59,944 bases of DNA from Planctomycetaceae bacterium (GCA_029259845.1 JAJDEI010000262.1:1-59944); one strand, 5' to 3'; counted from the first letter of the stretch, positions 47,721 to 59,493 are shown. Translations and numbers: made by a program. The notes: generated from the sequence alone by a model not told the origin.

Positions 47721-48323
47721 TCAAGCGGCTCGGGGCGATGAAGCCTCCACCAGGCTTCCCTGCCGCAAGATCGCTCGTAACAGCCCGTTCGCGGCCGACC
47801 TGCGGTCGTGCCCCAGTTGGTCGATCAGATCAAGTTCCTGTTCAAGGCGATTCACGAGCTGGTCCGCACTCGGGGAGCTTGCCTCCTCCCGGCAGACGCT
47901 GCGCAGCTGGGCCGAGCGGCGACCGGAAGCCGAGCCGCCGTCCGTCTGTGCTCTGACGTGTCGTTTCCTGTCATGCTGTTTGCCATCTTCACAGCGATAG
48001 ACGAACTCGAACTCCGCGATGCGGATCACGTCATTGGCACACAGGGTCTGACAGCGGCACGTCGTTCCGTTGACCAGCAGCGCCGGCTCCGGTGCGATCG
48101 CTTCCACCCTCCAGCGGCCCTGCTCCCGTGTGAGCAACGTGTGCAGCATCGGCAAATCGCTGCCCAGCTGGAGATGGCAGTTGGTGCCCGCTCCGATCAG
48201 GATGCGGTCCAATGCCAACGGGCGATGCGGGAAGCGGGTCCGTCCCCGCCGGACCTCGAGCCAGTCGCCACCGAGATTCTCGATCGGAGCCGCGCCGTCG
48301 TGTGGCGAGTGAACAAAATGCAT
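47721..48323 (-). CDS. FHA-like domain protein
   Basis: A 200-residue protein. Residues 20-112 resemble a divergent FHA (phosphothreonine-binding) domain: LALDRILIGAGTNCHLQLGS, LPMLHTLLTREQGRWRVEAI, ALLVNGTTCRC and CANDVIRIAEFEFVYRCEDG. The usual GR and SxxH/N residues are partly altered (IGAG, MLHTLL), so peptide binding is uncertain. A basic Ser/Arg-rich segment and an alpha-helical tail (QLVNRLEQELDLIDQLGHD) follow. It lies 292 bases downstream of atpC on the same strand, so it may be the last gene of the ATP synthase transcript. Confidence 0.72.
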   Translation of the reverse strand: MHFVHSPHDGAAPIENLGGDWLEVRRGRTRFPHRPLALDRILIGAGTNCHLQLGSDLPMLHTLLTREQGRWRVEAIAPEPALLVNGTTCRCQTLCANDVIRIAEFEFVYRCEDGKQHDRKRHVRAQTDGGSASGRRSAQLRSVCREEASSPSADQLVNRLEQELDLIDQLGHDRRSAANGLLRAILRQGSLVEASSPRAA

Positions 48324-48615
48324 CCCACTCCTCCGTTGGGGCGTTTGGCGGATGGGTCGTTTGGCGGAACCGAGACCCGGAGCCGGGACAGAGTTCTGTC
48401 CGAACGCCGCCCCAATTTCTTATTTCGGCAGCCGAGCAAAGGGCAGACGGGACCTCCGTCGCCTTTCCGGGAGATGACAGCAACCGGCCAGCCCATCGCG
48501 ACGGTTGGGGTGGCTGGAGAAACCATGCGGGCTGCCGACAGCCCGGTCGGAGCGCGCCCTCGCTCCAGGATGAAGCCTTCGCCCCTGCAAGCCGCCGTCA
48601 TTCGGGCCGCAACCA

Positions 48616-49017
48616 TCACCGGCGGAGCGCGATCATCCGCCGGGCGCGCTGGAGCGCCTGTTGCTTGGCTTCAAGCGCTTCGGGACTGGTGGGAACGTCC
48701 CCAAGAGCAGCTGCCAGATCCGCCTCGGCCTGCGCCAGATCGATCTGTTCGACCGGCATTGACTGATGGGTCAGCAGGGTGACCACCGAACCTTTGATCT
48801 GCACAAAACCGCCGTCCACCAGGAAACGCTGCGTTCTTCCGTCCGAGGCTTCTAACCGAAGCTCGCCGACACCCAGCCGCCCGACCAGCGGTGCCCGTCC
48901 CGGCAACACGCCCATCTGCCCGTCGTACAGGGGATACTGCAGCGATCGCACCCGCTCATCGAGCAAAGTTGTCTCGGGAGTCACAAGTACCAGTCGAAGT
49001 TCGGTTGCAGCGATCAT
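48616..49017 (-). CDS. atpC: ATP synthase F1 epsilon subunit
   Basis: A 133-residue epsilon subunit of the central stalk, which joins the gamma subunit to the c-ring and can inhibit ATP hydrolysis. It has the N-terminal beta-sandwich (LVLVTPETTLLDERVRSLQY, GQMGVLPGRAPLVGRLGVGE) and the C-terminal helices (DLAQAEADLAAALGD, ALEAKQQALQRARRMIAL). The start lies 3 bases after the stop of the Uma2 gene and has no strong ribosome binding site of its own, so its translation may depend on coupling to that gene. In most bacteria atpC directly follows atpD. Confidence 0.95.
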   Translation of the reverse strand: MIAATELRLVLVTPETTLLDERVRSLQYPLYDGQMGVLPGRAPLVGRLGVGELRLEASDGRTQRFLVDGGFVQIKGSVVTLLTHQSMPVEQIDLAQAEADLAAALGDVPTSPEALEAKQQALQRARRMIALRR

Positions 49018-49020
49018 AGG

Positions 49021-49632
49021 TCAGTCTTTGGGGGGCAGAAAAGAGTCGACAGAATACGACGCGAGCGTGGTCTCATCGAGGACGAAGTCGACGGAGTCGC
49101 CAGCCGATAGGTGCATAATCTTTCGATACTGGTGGGATTCGCAGTCAGGATCGGTATGAACTTCAATCTGTCGATCAACCAGGTTGACCAACCAGTAACA
49201 GGGAACCCCTTCTGCCGCATAAATCGCCGCCTTCCGACGATCTTTCGCGAGCGTCGAATCGGCGACCTCGATGATCAGCCCAATCTCGTTTCCGTGAGGA
49301 TGGCGGTCAGCGAATCGTTCCTCCGGGCCGCGAACGACTGCTCCATCCGGTTCCGGCTCGCTGTCGAAAGTGTTGATGGCACATTGCGTTCGGACAAGCC
49401 AGTCGTCATTTGTCGCCCGGTCCAACGTGCGATTGATCCGAGTGACCGTCCATTCGTGCGGTGGATTCTTGGTCATCTTGGGAACAATCCATCCCTCGAG
49501 GAGCTCGACGCGATCGTCCTCCGTCAACACGCCGATTTCTGCCAGATGACGATACTCAGCGAGCGTCCAACGCCGGACCGGGAACGGCGGCATCACCTCG
49601 GAATCCAGAGTCGGTTCAAGAACAGTTGACAT
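49021..49632 (-). CDS. Uma2 family endonuclease inside the atp operon
   Basis: A 203-residue Uma2/DUF820 protein, a PD-(D/E)XK nuclease-like family of unknown biological role. Candidate catalytic residues are Asp in EPDGAVVRG, Glu in GLIIEVADSTLA and Lys in DRRKAAIYAAEGVPCYWLVN. The N-terminal part shows the family's RRWTLAEYRHLAEIGVLTED and RVELLEGWIVPKM. ATG 49632 is the first start outside atpD; the longer frame to 50523 runs through antiparallel-frame atpD sequence and is rejected. It lies 104 bases after atpD and 3 bases before atpC. Uma2 genes are multicopy and mobile in cyanobacteria and planctomycetes, so this is probably an acquired gene in a housekeeping operon. Confidence 0.9.
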   Translation of the reverse strand: MSTVLEPTLDSEVMPPFPVRRWTLAEYRHLAEIGVLTEDDRVELLEGWIVPKMTKNPPHEWTVTRINRTLDRATNDDWLVRTQCAINTFDSEPEPDGAVVRGPEERFADRHPHGNEIGLIIEVADSTLAKDRRKAAIYAAEGVPCYWLVNLVDRQIEVHTDPDCESHQYRKIMHLSAGDSVDFVLDETTLASYSVDSFLPPKD

Positions 49633-49736
49633 CTCGAAGATAGCCGTAAATGCACGATGGTCTGAACGTAACGCCCGATCGAGCAGCCCGGACTCCAACC
49701 GAGAAGGGGTGCGTGAAGGCATTGTATCAGGTTGGC

Positions 49737-51275
<1,539 letters not shown>

Positions 51276-51278
51276 CAA

Positions 51279-52163
51279 TTACTCAAGCGCCGCAGCGCCG
51301 CCGATGATCTCGGCCAGTTCGCTGGTGATCTGCGTCTGTCGGGCGCGGTTGTATTCCTGGGAGATGTCGCGGATCATCTCGTCGGCGTTCTCGGTGGCGG
51401 ATTTCATGGCCACCATGCGGGCGATCTGCTCGCCGACGGCCGCATCGAGGAAGCACTTGAAAAACCGCGCCTTGAACGCCGCCGGGACAAGCTCTTCCAG
51501 AATCTCTTCGGCGCTCGGCAGTAGTTCGTAGTCGATCGCTGCGCCGTTGGCCTGTTCGTCAATGCCCGCGGAGCCGGCGAGATCGCCGATGGGGAGCAGC
51601 GTTTCGATGATCGGTGCCTGTTTCGATGAGGACAGGTACTGCTGATACGCGACATCGACCCGGTCCAGCCGTCCGGCGACAAAGCCTGCCACGTAACGGG
51701 CCGCGATCTCGTTGACTTCGTCGAAGCCCGGCTTGTCCTCGAATTTTGTGTGACTTTGATCGACCGGGATCCCCTCGAATTTCATAAAGGAGAGCCCGCG
51801 TTTGCCGGAGACTTCCAAGGAGACGTGCTTGCCGTCCTGCTCGAACTGGCGAATTCGGGGCAGCGCCTGTCGCAGGATGCCGCCGTTGTACCCGCCGCAC
51901 AGTCCGCGATTGGACGTCAGCACCAGCACCGCCACGTTCTGTTCTTCCGCCGGCTGTTGCAACAGCGGATGCGAGAACGACAAGTCGGATTGTGCCAGAT
52001 CGGCGACGATCTCGTTGATCTTCCGTGTGTATGCAGCCGCCTCCGACGCCCGGTCCATCGCCTTCTTGAACCGCGCAGTCGCGATCAGCTCCATCGTCCG
52101 CGTAATCTTGCGGATGTTGCGGATCGACTTGCGTCGCTTAACAAGGATTCGTGCGCTGGCCAT
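51279..52163 (-). CDS. atpG: ATP synthase F1 gamma subunit
   Basis: A 294-residue gamma subunit, the rotating shaft. N-terminal coiled coil ILVKRRKSIRNIRKITRTME and LIATARFKKAMDRA, then the Rossmann-like domain (VLVLTSNRGLCGGYNGGILR), and the C-terminal helix ISQEYNRARQTQITSELAEI. The start at 52163 follows a short spacer from hicB and lacks a strong ribosome binding site (the leader reads AGGAAGCAAGGAGTAAGGAA on the plus strand). In a canonical operon atpG would follow atpA directly; here hicA and hicB lie between. Confidence 0.97.
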   Translation of the reverse strand: MASARILVKRRKSIRNIRKITRTMELIATARFKKAMDRASEAAAYTRKINEIVADLAQSDLSFSHPLLQQPAEEQNVAVLVLTSNRGLCGGYNGGILRQALPRIRQFEQDGKHVSLEVSGKRGLSFMKFEGIPVDQSHTKFEDKPGFDEVNEIAARYVAGFVAGRLDRVDVAYQQYLSSSKQAPIIETLLPIGDLAGSAGIDEQANGAAIDYELLPSAEEILEELVPAAFKARFFKCFLDAAVGEQIARMVAMKSATENADEMIRDISQEYNRARQTQITSELAEIIGGAAALE

Positions 52164-52210
52164 GGCGTAGGAAGCAAGGAGTAAGGAATAGTGATTGGGG
52201 AAAAGCCGCC

Positions 52211-52435
52211 TCAGGCGTAAATCAACCGGCCTTTAGGTTTGGGAACGTCTCGTCCTAGTTCGGTCGCCGTCGCCATCCAAGCCTCAATAGCGGCCTCTGC
52301 ATTAGCCAATGCGTCGTGATAGTTTGTCCCGTGAGCCATGCATCCGGGCAGTTCCGGGATTTCCGCCAAGATCGCCTGATCTTCTTCGCTCCAGTACAAG
52401 ATGATTTCGTAGTTAGGATTCGTTACGTCCGTCAT
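52211..52435 (-). CDS. hicB: HicB-like antitoxin inside the atp operon
   Basis: A 74-residue HicB-type antitoxin: YEIILYWSEEDQAILAEIPE, LPGCMAHGTNYHDALANAEA and AIEAWMATATELGRDVPKPK. This is the partial RNase H-like fold of HicB; a separate DNA-binding domain is not present at this length, so self-regulation may be weak or absent. Start 52435 lies within the hicA coding region, so the genes overlap by 23 bases. It ends 47 bases before atpG. The toxin gene precedes it, the usual hicA-hicB order. Confidence 0.88.
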   Translation of the reverse strand: MTDVTNPNYEIILYWSEEDQAILAEIPELPGCMAHGTNYHDALANAEAAIEAWMATATELGRDVPKPKGRLIYA

Positions 52436-52757
52436 TGTCAGTCTCCGTGCCTTTGGGAGAATCTTGTTTGGTTGCTTCGTCTGCTGCCGAATCGGATCGA
52501 GCGAGGAACTCTTTAGCAATTCCCTTTTCCACGAGAAGTCGGCGTACTTGTTTGACTTGATAGGGGACAGCCTTCGCTCCATCCGGCTGCAATGTTAGCA
52601 ACTCGCGGATTCCCGGTTTCGTGAACACATGATGTGACGCATGAATCCGCTCTGTGAAGCCCAACTTTGTGAGAAGCTTCCTCATATCCTTGAACGCGAT
52701 GTTGGCGTCTGATGTTCCGCGCAGGATGCGATTGAGAAGTTTTTCGATTTTGCCCAT
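52413..52757 (-). CDS. hicA: HicA-like toxin inside the atp operon
   Basis: A 114-residue HicA-type mRNA interferase. MGKIEKLLNRILRGTSDANI, then AFKDMRKLLTKLGFTERIHA and the catalytic-type SHHVFTKPGIRE, with the active-site His at the second position of SHH. HicA binds and cleaves mRNA when HicB is lost. The protein is longer than the typical 60-80 residues because of an extra C-terminal tail (about 30 residues, with DSAADEATKQDSP). ATG 52757 or 52772 is possible. It begins 25 bases after the atpA stop. Confidence 0.85.
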   Translation of the reverse strand: MGKIEKLLNRILRGTSDANIAFKDMRKLLTKLGFTERIHASHHVFTKPGIRELLTLQPDGAKAVPYQVKQVRRLLVEKGIAKEFLARSDSAADEATKQDSPKGTETDNDGRNES

Positions 52758-52782
52758 GTCCAAATGCCCCATGACACGTGCA

Positions 52783-54946
<2,164 letters not shown>

Positions 54947-54996
54947 GGATGAGTTAATCAGTTGCTTTGTTGGTCAGTTGAAAACTGTTCGACCGA

Positions 54997-55578
54997 TCAA
55001 ACACTTTCAAAATGGTTCAGGGCTTCATCGATCAGACGGTCATGCTCGTGGTCATCCACAAGCTCCTTCAGTTTCACCTCGGTTTGTCCGACGACTCGTG
55101 AGGCCATTGTCGAGAACAAATCGTTGAGGGCCTGAATGCGGGTGCGGTCAATCTCACTGATCGACCGATTCCGCAGGAGCTCCGCTTCACGCCGCGCAAC
55201 AGTGGCAATGTCTCCCTGGGTATGCTCTGCATCCCGATGGGCCTCGGCAATTCGCTCGGCAATTTCCTCACTGATCGCCTCCATCCGCCCGCGATGTTCG
55301 GACAGGGTCTCCTGAGACCGCCGGTTCTTCTGCTCCGCCTCTTCGATGAAGGCGTTCTCCATCTGCTCGCGTTCGGCAAGCGACTTGACCGCCCAAGGGC
55401 CCAGCATTTTCAGGCACATGGCGAAGAACACCACAAAGGCGACCAGCGACCACAGGGCCAGGTCTTCACCGATGTTCGGCGCGGCATGCCCGCCCGCCTC
55501 TTCGGCTGACCAGCCAATGGTCGGCAGTGCCGCACAGGCAAGCAGGAGTGTCGTCAGGAACAGGAGCCAGCGTGTCAT
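54997..55578 (-). CDS. atpF: ATP synthase F0 b subunit
   Basis: A 193-residue peripheral-stalk subunit. A signal-like hydrophobic N-terminus (MTRWLLFLTTLLLACAALPT) is followed by the membrane helix LALWSLVAFVVFFAMCLKML and a long charged coiled coil (NRRSQETLSEHRGRMEAISE, IAERIAEAHRDAEHTQGDIA). Two b-type genes are adjacent here, so the enzyme has a b/b' heterodimer, as in phototrophs. Gap to atpH is 50 bases. Confidence 0.9.
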   Translation of the reverse strand: MTRWLLFLTTLLLACAALPTIGWSAEEAGGHAAPNIGEDLALWSLVAFVVFFAMCLKMLGPWAVKSLAEREQMENAFIEEAEQKNRRSQETLSEHRGRMEAISEEIAERIAEAHRDAEHTQGDIATVARREAELLRNRSISEIDRTRIQALNDLFSTMASRVVGQTEVKLKELVDDHEHDRLIDEALNHFESV

Positions 55579-55655
55579 GAAAACGTCGTCACCCTCTCGT
55601 CGGTGTCATCCACTCGTCGATGTAATGCCGGCCGTGTGATGCCAGCCAGATTCGG

Positions 55656-56342
55656 TCAGCCGTGACCCAGTACGTGCTCCGTCGCCATTGCGACCTGTTG
55701 GCCGATCTGTGAATTGAGGTCCTCGGCGGCCTGCCGGTGGGCCGCTTCGATCTCGGCAATCGCCTGATCGCGGAAGGCCGCCGTTTCCGTGTCCGCCTCG
55801 GCGATAATCCGCGCCTTCTCGGCTTCGGCTTCTTTCCTCGCGGCAGCCACAATCTCCTTCACTTCGCCCTGCACTCGCTCCATCCGGGCGTCATGGTCGG
55901 CCAGCAGTTTCTCGGCCTCAACCCGCGCGGCCTCCGCGTCATGTAACGCCCGATTAACGCGAGCTTCACGGGCATCGAGACCCTGGATCATCGGACCCCA
56001 GGCAACTTTCCTGGCGACGAACACAAACAGAAGAAACAGGCCCAACGACCAGACAAACAGCTTCAGGTCGAAGATCAGCGGGACCTCATTGTAATCGACG
56101 TCCCCATGACCTCCATGCTCTACCGCGCTGCCCGACCCACCATGATCGGCCACTTCGTGCCCTTCACCCGAAGACCCTTCGCCGCCAGTCGCATTGTCGG
56201 CGTCGACGTGCGACTCGCCAGCTTCGGGCGATCGCGACCCGTGTCCGTCTGCGGCACAGGCGCACGCCCCCGCAAACAGCGACATCGCCGCAACCGCGGC
56301 CAGCCACGTGAGCACGATCGTGCGTGGAATCGATGGGCGCAT
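55656..56342 (-). CDS. atpF: ATP synthase F0 b-type (b') subunit
   Basis: A 228-residue second b-type subunit. It has an N-terminal signal-like helix (RTIVLTWLAAVAAMSLFAGA), an acidic, His/Gly-rich stretch (HVDADNATGGEGSSGEGHEV, about 40-85), the membrane helix LFVWSLGLFLLFVFVARKVA and a coiled coil (ARVNRALHDAEAARVEAEKL and on). The His/Gly insertion is absent from typical b subunits. ATG 56342 was chosen because the signal starts there. The stop is 77 bases from atpF. Confidence 0.88.
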   Translation of the reverse strand: MRPSIPRTIVLTWLAAVAAMSLFAGACACAADGHGSRSPEAGESHVDADNATGGEGSSGEGHEVADHGGSGSAVEHGGHGDVDYNEVPLIFDLKLFVWSLGLFLLFVFVARKVAWGPMIQGLDAREARVNRALHDAEAARVEAEKLLADHDARMERVQGEVKEIVAAARKEAEAEKARIIAEADTETAAFRDQAIAEIEAAHRQAAEDLNSQIGQQVAMATEHVLGHG

Positions 56343-56388
56343 GACACACACTTCGCCAGCGAATGACTTGCCGGACAGAGAGATGATG

Positions 56389-56685
56389 CTAATTGACACC
56401 CTTGACGATACAGACAATCAGGGCGAAGAACGTCGCCCCTTCGATCAGGGCAGCTGCGAGGATCATGCCGCCGCGGATATCGCCGGATGCTTCCGGCTGA
56501 CGGGCCATGCTCTCCACGGCAGCCGACCCAATGCGGCCAATCCCCAGTCCGGCACCCAGCATGACAATGCCGGCCCCGAAAGCTCCGGAGAAACTGATAG
56601 ACGACCCTCCGCCTTGAGCCAGCGCAGGTGCCGTCAGGGCGAAGAACGCCGCCCCGGTCAAACAGAATTGAACGATACGGTTCAC
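56389..56685 (-). CDS. atpE: ATP synthase F0 c subunit
   Basis: A 98-residue c subunit made of two membrane helices (GAFGAGIVMLGAGLGIGRIG and MILAAALIEGATFFALIVCI) joined by a polar loop with SMARQPEAS. The ion-binding Glu lies in the second helix (LIEGATF); no Na+-type ES/T pair follows it, so proton use is likely (inference). The N-terminus carries a signal-like hydrophobic lead (IVQFCLTGAAFFALTAPALA), longer than in E. coli. The start is GTG 56685 with GGAG 8 bases upstream. Confidence 0.93.
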   Translation of the reverse strand: MNRIVQFCLTGAAFFALTAPALAQGGGSSISFSGAFGAGIVMLGAGLGIGRIGSAAVESMARQPEASGDIRGGMILAAALIEGATFFALIVCIVKGVN

Positions 56686-56785
56686 AGTCGAGTCTCCTCT
56701 TCGGTTTTCTGAATTCAGTCGACGGGAGTAGAAATCGTATTGCCTGCCGCCGACAGCGCCGGCGACCCACATGCCAACAACATCA

Positions 56786-57718
56786 TCAATGCGGATGCAA
56801 AGCCATCCCGATGAAAATAGTCGCCAGAAAGGCGAACACATACGCCTGGATAAACGCCACCAGCAACTCCAGCAGGCCGATACCAGCCTGCCCCAAAATA
56901 CTGGCTGGTGTGACGATGTACCAAAGCCCGCTGCCAGCCGCACCGGCGATGAACGCCAGCATCACACCCAGCACCGTGTGCCCGCCCATCATGTTCGCAA
57001 ACAGACGAATGGCCAACACCCCATGCTTGATGAAAAAACCGACGACCTCAATCACAAACATCATCGGGACCAGCGCCACCTTGAGCACCGGGGGCACGTC
57101 GAGACCCGGCACCAGCCCCAGCCAGAACCCGCCCCAACCTTGCTCCCGCGCCCCGTAGAAGTAAGTCGCCCCGAAGGCAACGAGCGCCAAGGCGCCGGTC
57201 ACGTTAATACTGCCGGTCGCCGAACCGAGCCACGGCAGGGCTCCCAGCAAATTGCAGATCAAAATGTAAAAGAAGCACGACCAGACGAACGGCAAGTAGG
57301 CATCCGCCGGGTGCCCGCCCGCCAATGCGTGCGACGAAGCACCGGTCACCTCAGCATAGGCCGCCTCCTGCAGCGGATGCTGATGCCCATACATCGGCTC
57401 CACCTCGTCGGGATGCTCGGCCTCATGGTCGTGATTGTGGTGCGCATGCGGATCACCAATGATCGGGCGCACAACCTCATCCCGGATATACAGGGCCAGC
57501 ATCTCCCAGAAATTCCACCACCAGCCATGCGCCGTACTGCCCGTGCGAATCCGCTTCGACAACCCACGGAAGATCAGCAGCACAGTCAGCACCGCAACCA
57601 CCTGCAGCAGCATGAACTTCGTCAGCCCGAACGGCAACGGCAGCTTCTGGCCGAATGGAAGTTCGACGAACGCGAAGTCGTAGACGTGATGAAAGGTTCC
57701 GTGCTCGGCGAGCAACAT
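56786..57718 (-). CDS. atpB: ATP synthase F0 a subunit with His-rich insert
   Basis: A 310-residue a subunit with about six membrane helices. The essential Arg is in KHGVLAIRLFANMMGGHTVL, and helices such as VWSCFFYILICNLLGALPWL and LGLLELLVAFIQAYVFAFLA-like sequence follow. About residues 88-135 form a polar loop with IIGDPHAHHNHDHEAEHPDE and GHQHPLQEAAYAEVTG, not present in textbook a subunits, with a cluster of His that could bind metal. The start is ATG 57718. The gene lies 100 bases upstream of atpE. Confidence 0.94.
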   Translation of the reverse strand: MLLAEHGTFHHVYDFAFVELPFGQKLPLPFGLTKFMLLQVVAVLTVLLIFRGLSKRIRTGSTAHGWWWNFWEMLALYIRDEVVRPIIGDPHAHHNHDHEAEHPDEVEPMYGHQHPLQEAAYAEVTGASSHALAGGHPADAYLPFVWSCFFYILICNLLGALPWLGSATGSINVTGALALVAFGATYFYGAREQGWGGFWLGLVPGLDVPPVLKVALVPMMFVIEVVGFFIKHGVLAIRLFANMMGGHTVLGVMLAFIAGAAGSGLWYIVTPASILGQAGIGLLELLVAFIQAYVFAFLATIFIGMALHPH

Positions 57719-57741
57719 GGATCAGTTTGCCTGCTGTTCGT

Positions 57742-58173
57742 TCAATGGGAACCGGTGACACGCATTCGCGCCGACCGCAGGGGAATGCCAGACCGGCCCG
57801 AAGGCGAAGCCAGAGCCAGCCGTGTCTCAACCGTTAACGCAACCAGATACGCAGGGACCAACCAAGCCAGAAAGACGGTCGCAGGCAGCCCCGGCAAAGC
57901 CTGGCGCACAGCAAGCACCGCAGCCAGCACAACCGCCATCCGCAAGCCCATCCCCAAAAGCAGGCCCGTCATTGGCTGCTGGCCGGCAAGCGGCCCCGTC
58001 TGCAAGCCGAGCACCGCAACGCCGGGCAGAAAGCATAGCAAGACCGCAGCGCTCAGGCCCACAACAGCCGCCGTCCCGGCGACCAGGTAGGCCGGAGCGA
58101 CCAACACACACCACAACGTTCCCAAGGCCAGCAACAGCCGGACAGATTGAGCCAACATCAGACGCATCATCAA
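57742..58173 (-). CDS. ATP synthase subunit I-like membrane protein
   Basis: A 143-residue protein with four hydrophobic helices (LMLAQSVRLLLALGTLWCVL, LVAGTAAVVGLSAAVLLCFL, TGLLLGMGLRMAVVLAAVLA and ATVFLAWLVPAYLVALTVET). Its size and place between the AtpZ-like gene and atpB match ATP synthase protein I (AtpI), which helps c-ring assembly. The sequence is too divergent for certainty, so no symbol is given. The start at 58173 (MMMRLML) is the first ATG; 24 bases separate it from atpB. Confidence 0.75.
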   Translation of the reverse strand: MMMRLMLAQSVRLLLALGTLWCVLVAPAYLVAGTAAVVGLSAAVLLCFLPGVAVLGLQTGPLAGQQPMTGLLLGMGLRMAVVLAAVLAVRQALPGLPATVFLAWLVPAYLVALTVETRLALASPSGRSGIPLRSARMRVTGSH

Positions 58174-58185
58174 CCAAGTAATCGG

Positions 58186-58488
58186 TCAGCCGGATCGCGG
58201 ATCCCTTGGGGAGCCAGAGGTCCCTCGCGAGCCGCCATGTTTTCGCAAAGCAGAACGGTGAGACTCCCCCGCTTCCACACCTTGAGCCAGCCGCACAATC
58301 TCCATCGCAAACATCGCACCGCCAAGGCAGGCACCGACGATCGTCAGCCAGGGGGCCAGCCCCCAGCGTTGATCCGCCAGATATCCCAGCCCGGTCGGGA
58401 CGGCCATTTGCATGGCAATCGACGTCACCCGTGTCGCCCAGACCATGCCGGCAACGTGGGCATGGTCGCTTTTTCGCGGACGAGGCAC
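58186..58488 (-). CDS. atpZ: AtpZ/AtpI family protein
   Basis: A 100-residue protein with two membrane helices: VWATRVTSIAMQMAVPTGLG, then YLADQRWGLAPWLTIVGACL and GGAMFAMEIVRLAQGVEAG. This matches the small AtpZ-type proteins encoded at the head of F-type ATP synthase operons. The C-terminal tail is Ser/Arg-rich. GTG 58488 was chosen because AGGGA lies 7 bases upstream; TTG 58503 and ATG 58446 are alternatives. It is the first gene of the operon, 13 bases before the AtpI-like gene. Confidence 0.8.
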   Translation of the reverse strand: MPRPRKSDHAHVAGMVWATRVTSIAMQMAVPTGLGYLADQRWGLAPWLTIVGACLGGAMFAMEIVRLAQGVEAGESHRSALRKHGGSRGTSGSPRDPRSG

Positions 58489-58549
58489 TGGCGGGTCCCT
58501 CAAGGCTCAAGCCGCTCGCAGAGGGACAACCTCGCTCGCAGCGCACGGC

Positions 58550-58578
58550 AGTGTACTGACGCTCAAAATGGAAGTCAA
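58550..58578 (-). promoter_or_regulatory. sigma-70-like promoter of the atp operon
   Basis: On the minus strand: TTGACT (58573-58578), 17 bases, TACACT (58550-58555). It lies about 62 bases before the atpZ GTG and is the best promoter seen in the window. Confidence 0.6.
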
Positions 58579-59166
58579 AGCAGCGGGAAAGACTGCTTGG
58601 CAATTTTCTGAAAGTGGTCGAACCGCTTCCGAAGGTTGGGGACCGATCACTCCGCTCGCCGACCGGCCAGGACGGTATCGCCTGTTTGTTTGGCAACCGA
58701 CGGGGCATTTCGCGCCCCTCCGCAATCCTGCTGGCGAACCTTCGCACCGCGGGAGACCACATCGTGCTGAGACGGATGACGGCCGCCGCCACGAGGCTCC
58801 CCGAGGCCGGCGCTTCATCGTCCGGAGTTGTTCCCGAGACGGGGCCGGGCGAGTCCGGCGACGGTCGCGTTTGGCCATCGCGCTTGGCCGCCCTGGCCGG
58901 GCCGGACGGAGGGCGGCTCGGCCGGAATGTCGAAAAACCCCGAAATTCTTGGGTCCCAAGGGCGTTCGCGAGAATTGACAACGCGCACAGCGCCCGCTCT
59001 ACTTACGCCTGATCGGGGGGATCGATCGAGAAAAGGCGATCGGTGGAACCCGATTCTTAAAGGCCACTCGACGGACGAAACGCGGCAGCTGAGGCCGCCC
59101 GCTCATAAGGCGGATCGCCCGGTGCGGATGGAGGCTGACCCTCTCTTACGATTGAAAGGAAACAAG
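58579..59166. other. divergent region between atpZ and the HU gene
   Basis: 588 bases with no gene I can support. Frames here are long, but this reflects high GC. Promoters for atpZ (minus) and HU (plus) lie at its two ends. Confidence 0.5.
58975..59005 (+). promoter_or_regulatory. possible promoter of the HU gene
   Basis: TTGACA (58975-58980) followed after 19 bases by TACTTA (59000-59005). The -35 is perfect, but the spacer is longer than the ideal 17, and the leader would be about 155 bases. Confidence 0.4.
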
Positions 59167-59493
59167 ATGGCAAAGAAGCAGACGTACGGAAAACCGATGA
59201 CCAAGACCGAGATCCTCAGCGCTCTGGCCGAGGCGGCTGAACTGTCGAAAAAAGAGGTCGCCGCAGTGCTCGACGCATTGGGGGATGTGATTGGCAAGGA
59301 ACTCAGCAAGAAAGGCCCCGGTGTTTTCAACGTCCCGGGCTTGCTGAAGGTCAAGGTCGTTGACAAGCCGGCCACCAAAGAACACACCCGTCCCGACCCG
59401 TTCAATCCGGGCCAGATGATGACCGTCAAAGCCAAGCCGGCCAGCCGCCGCGTGAAGGTACTGCCCCTCAAGGGACTCAAGGATCGCGTCTAG
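59167..59493 (+). CDS. HU family DNA-binding protein
   Basis: A 108-residue HU-like histone-type protein. TYGKPMTKTEILSALAEAAE and LSKKEVAAVLDALGDVIGKE form the HU dimerisation helices. GPGVFNVPGLLKVKVVDKPA and TRPDPFNPGQMMTVKAKPAS form the DNA-binding arm, with the Pro in PFNPGQ at its tip. The C-terminus reads RRVKVLPLKGLKDRV. It compacts and bends DNA. The ATG at 59167 follows AAAGGA at 7 bases. The stop codon lies inside a tandem repeat. Confidence 0.93.
   Translation: MAKKQTYGKPMTKTEILSALAEAAELSKKEVAAVLDALGDVIGKELSKKGPGVFNVPGLLKVKVVDKPATKEHTRPDPFNPGQMMTVKAKPASRRVKVLPLKGLKDRV

Noticed and set aside
58504-59166. open frames between atpZ and HU
   Set aside because: Frames on both strands overlap each other and the promoter elements, and no translation resembles a protein family.
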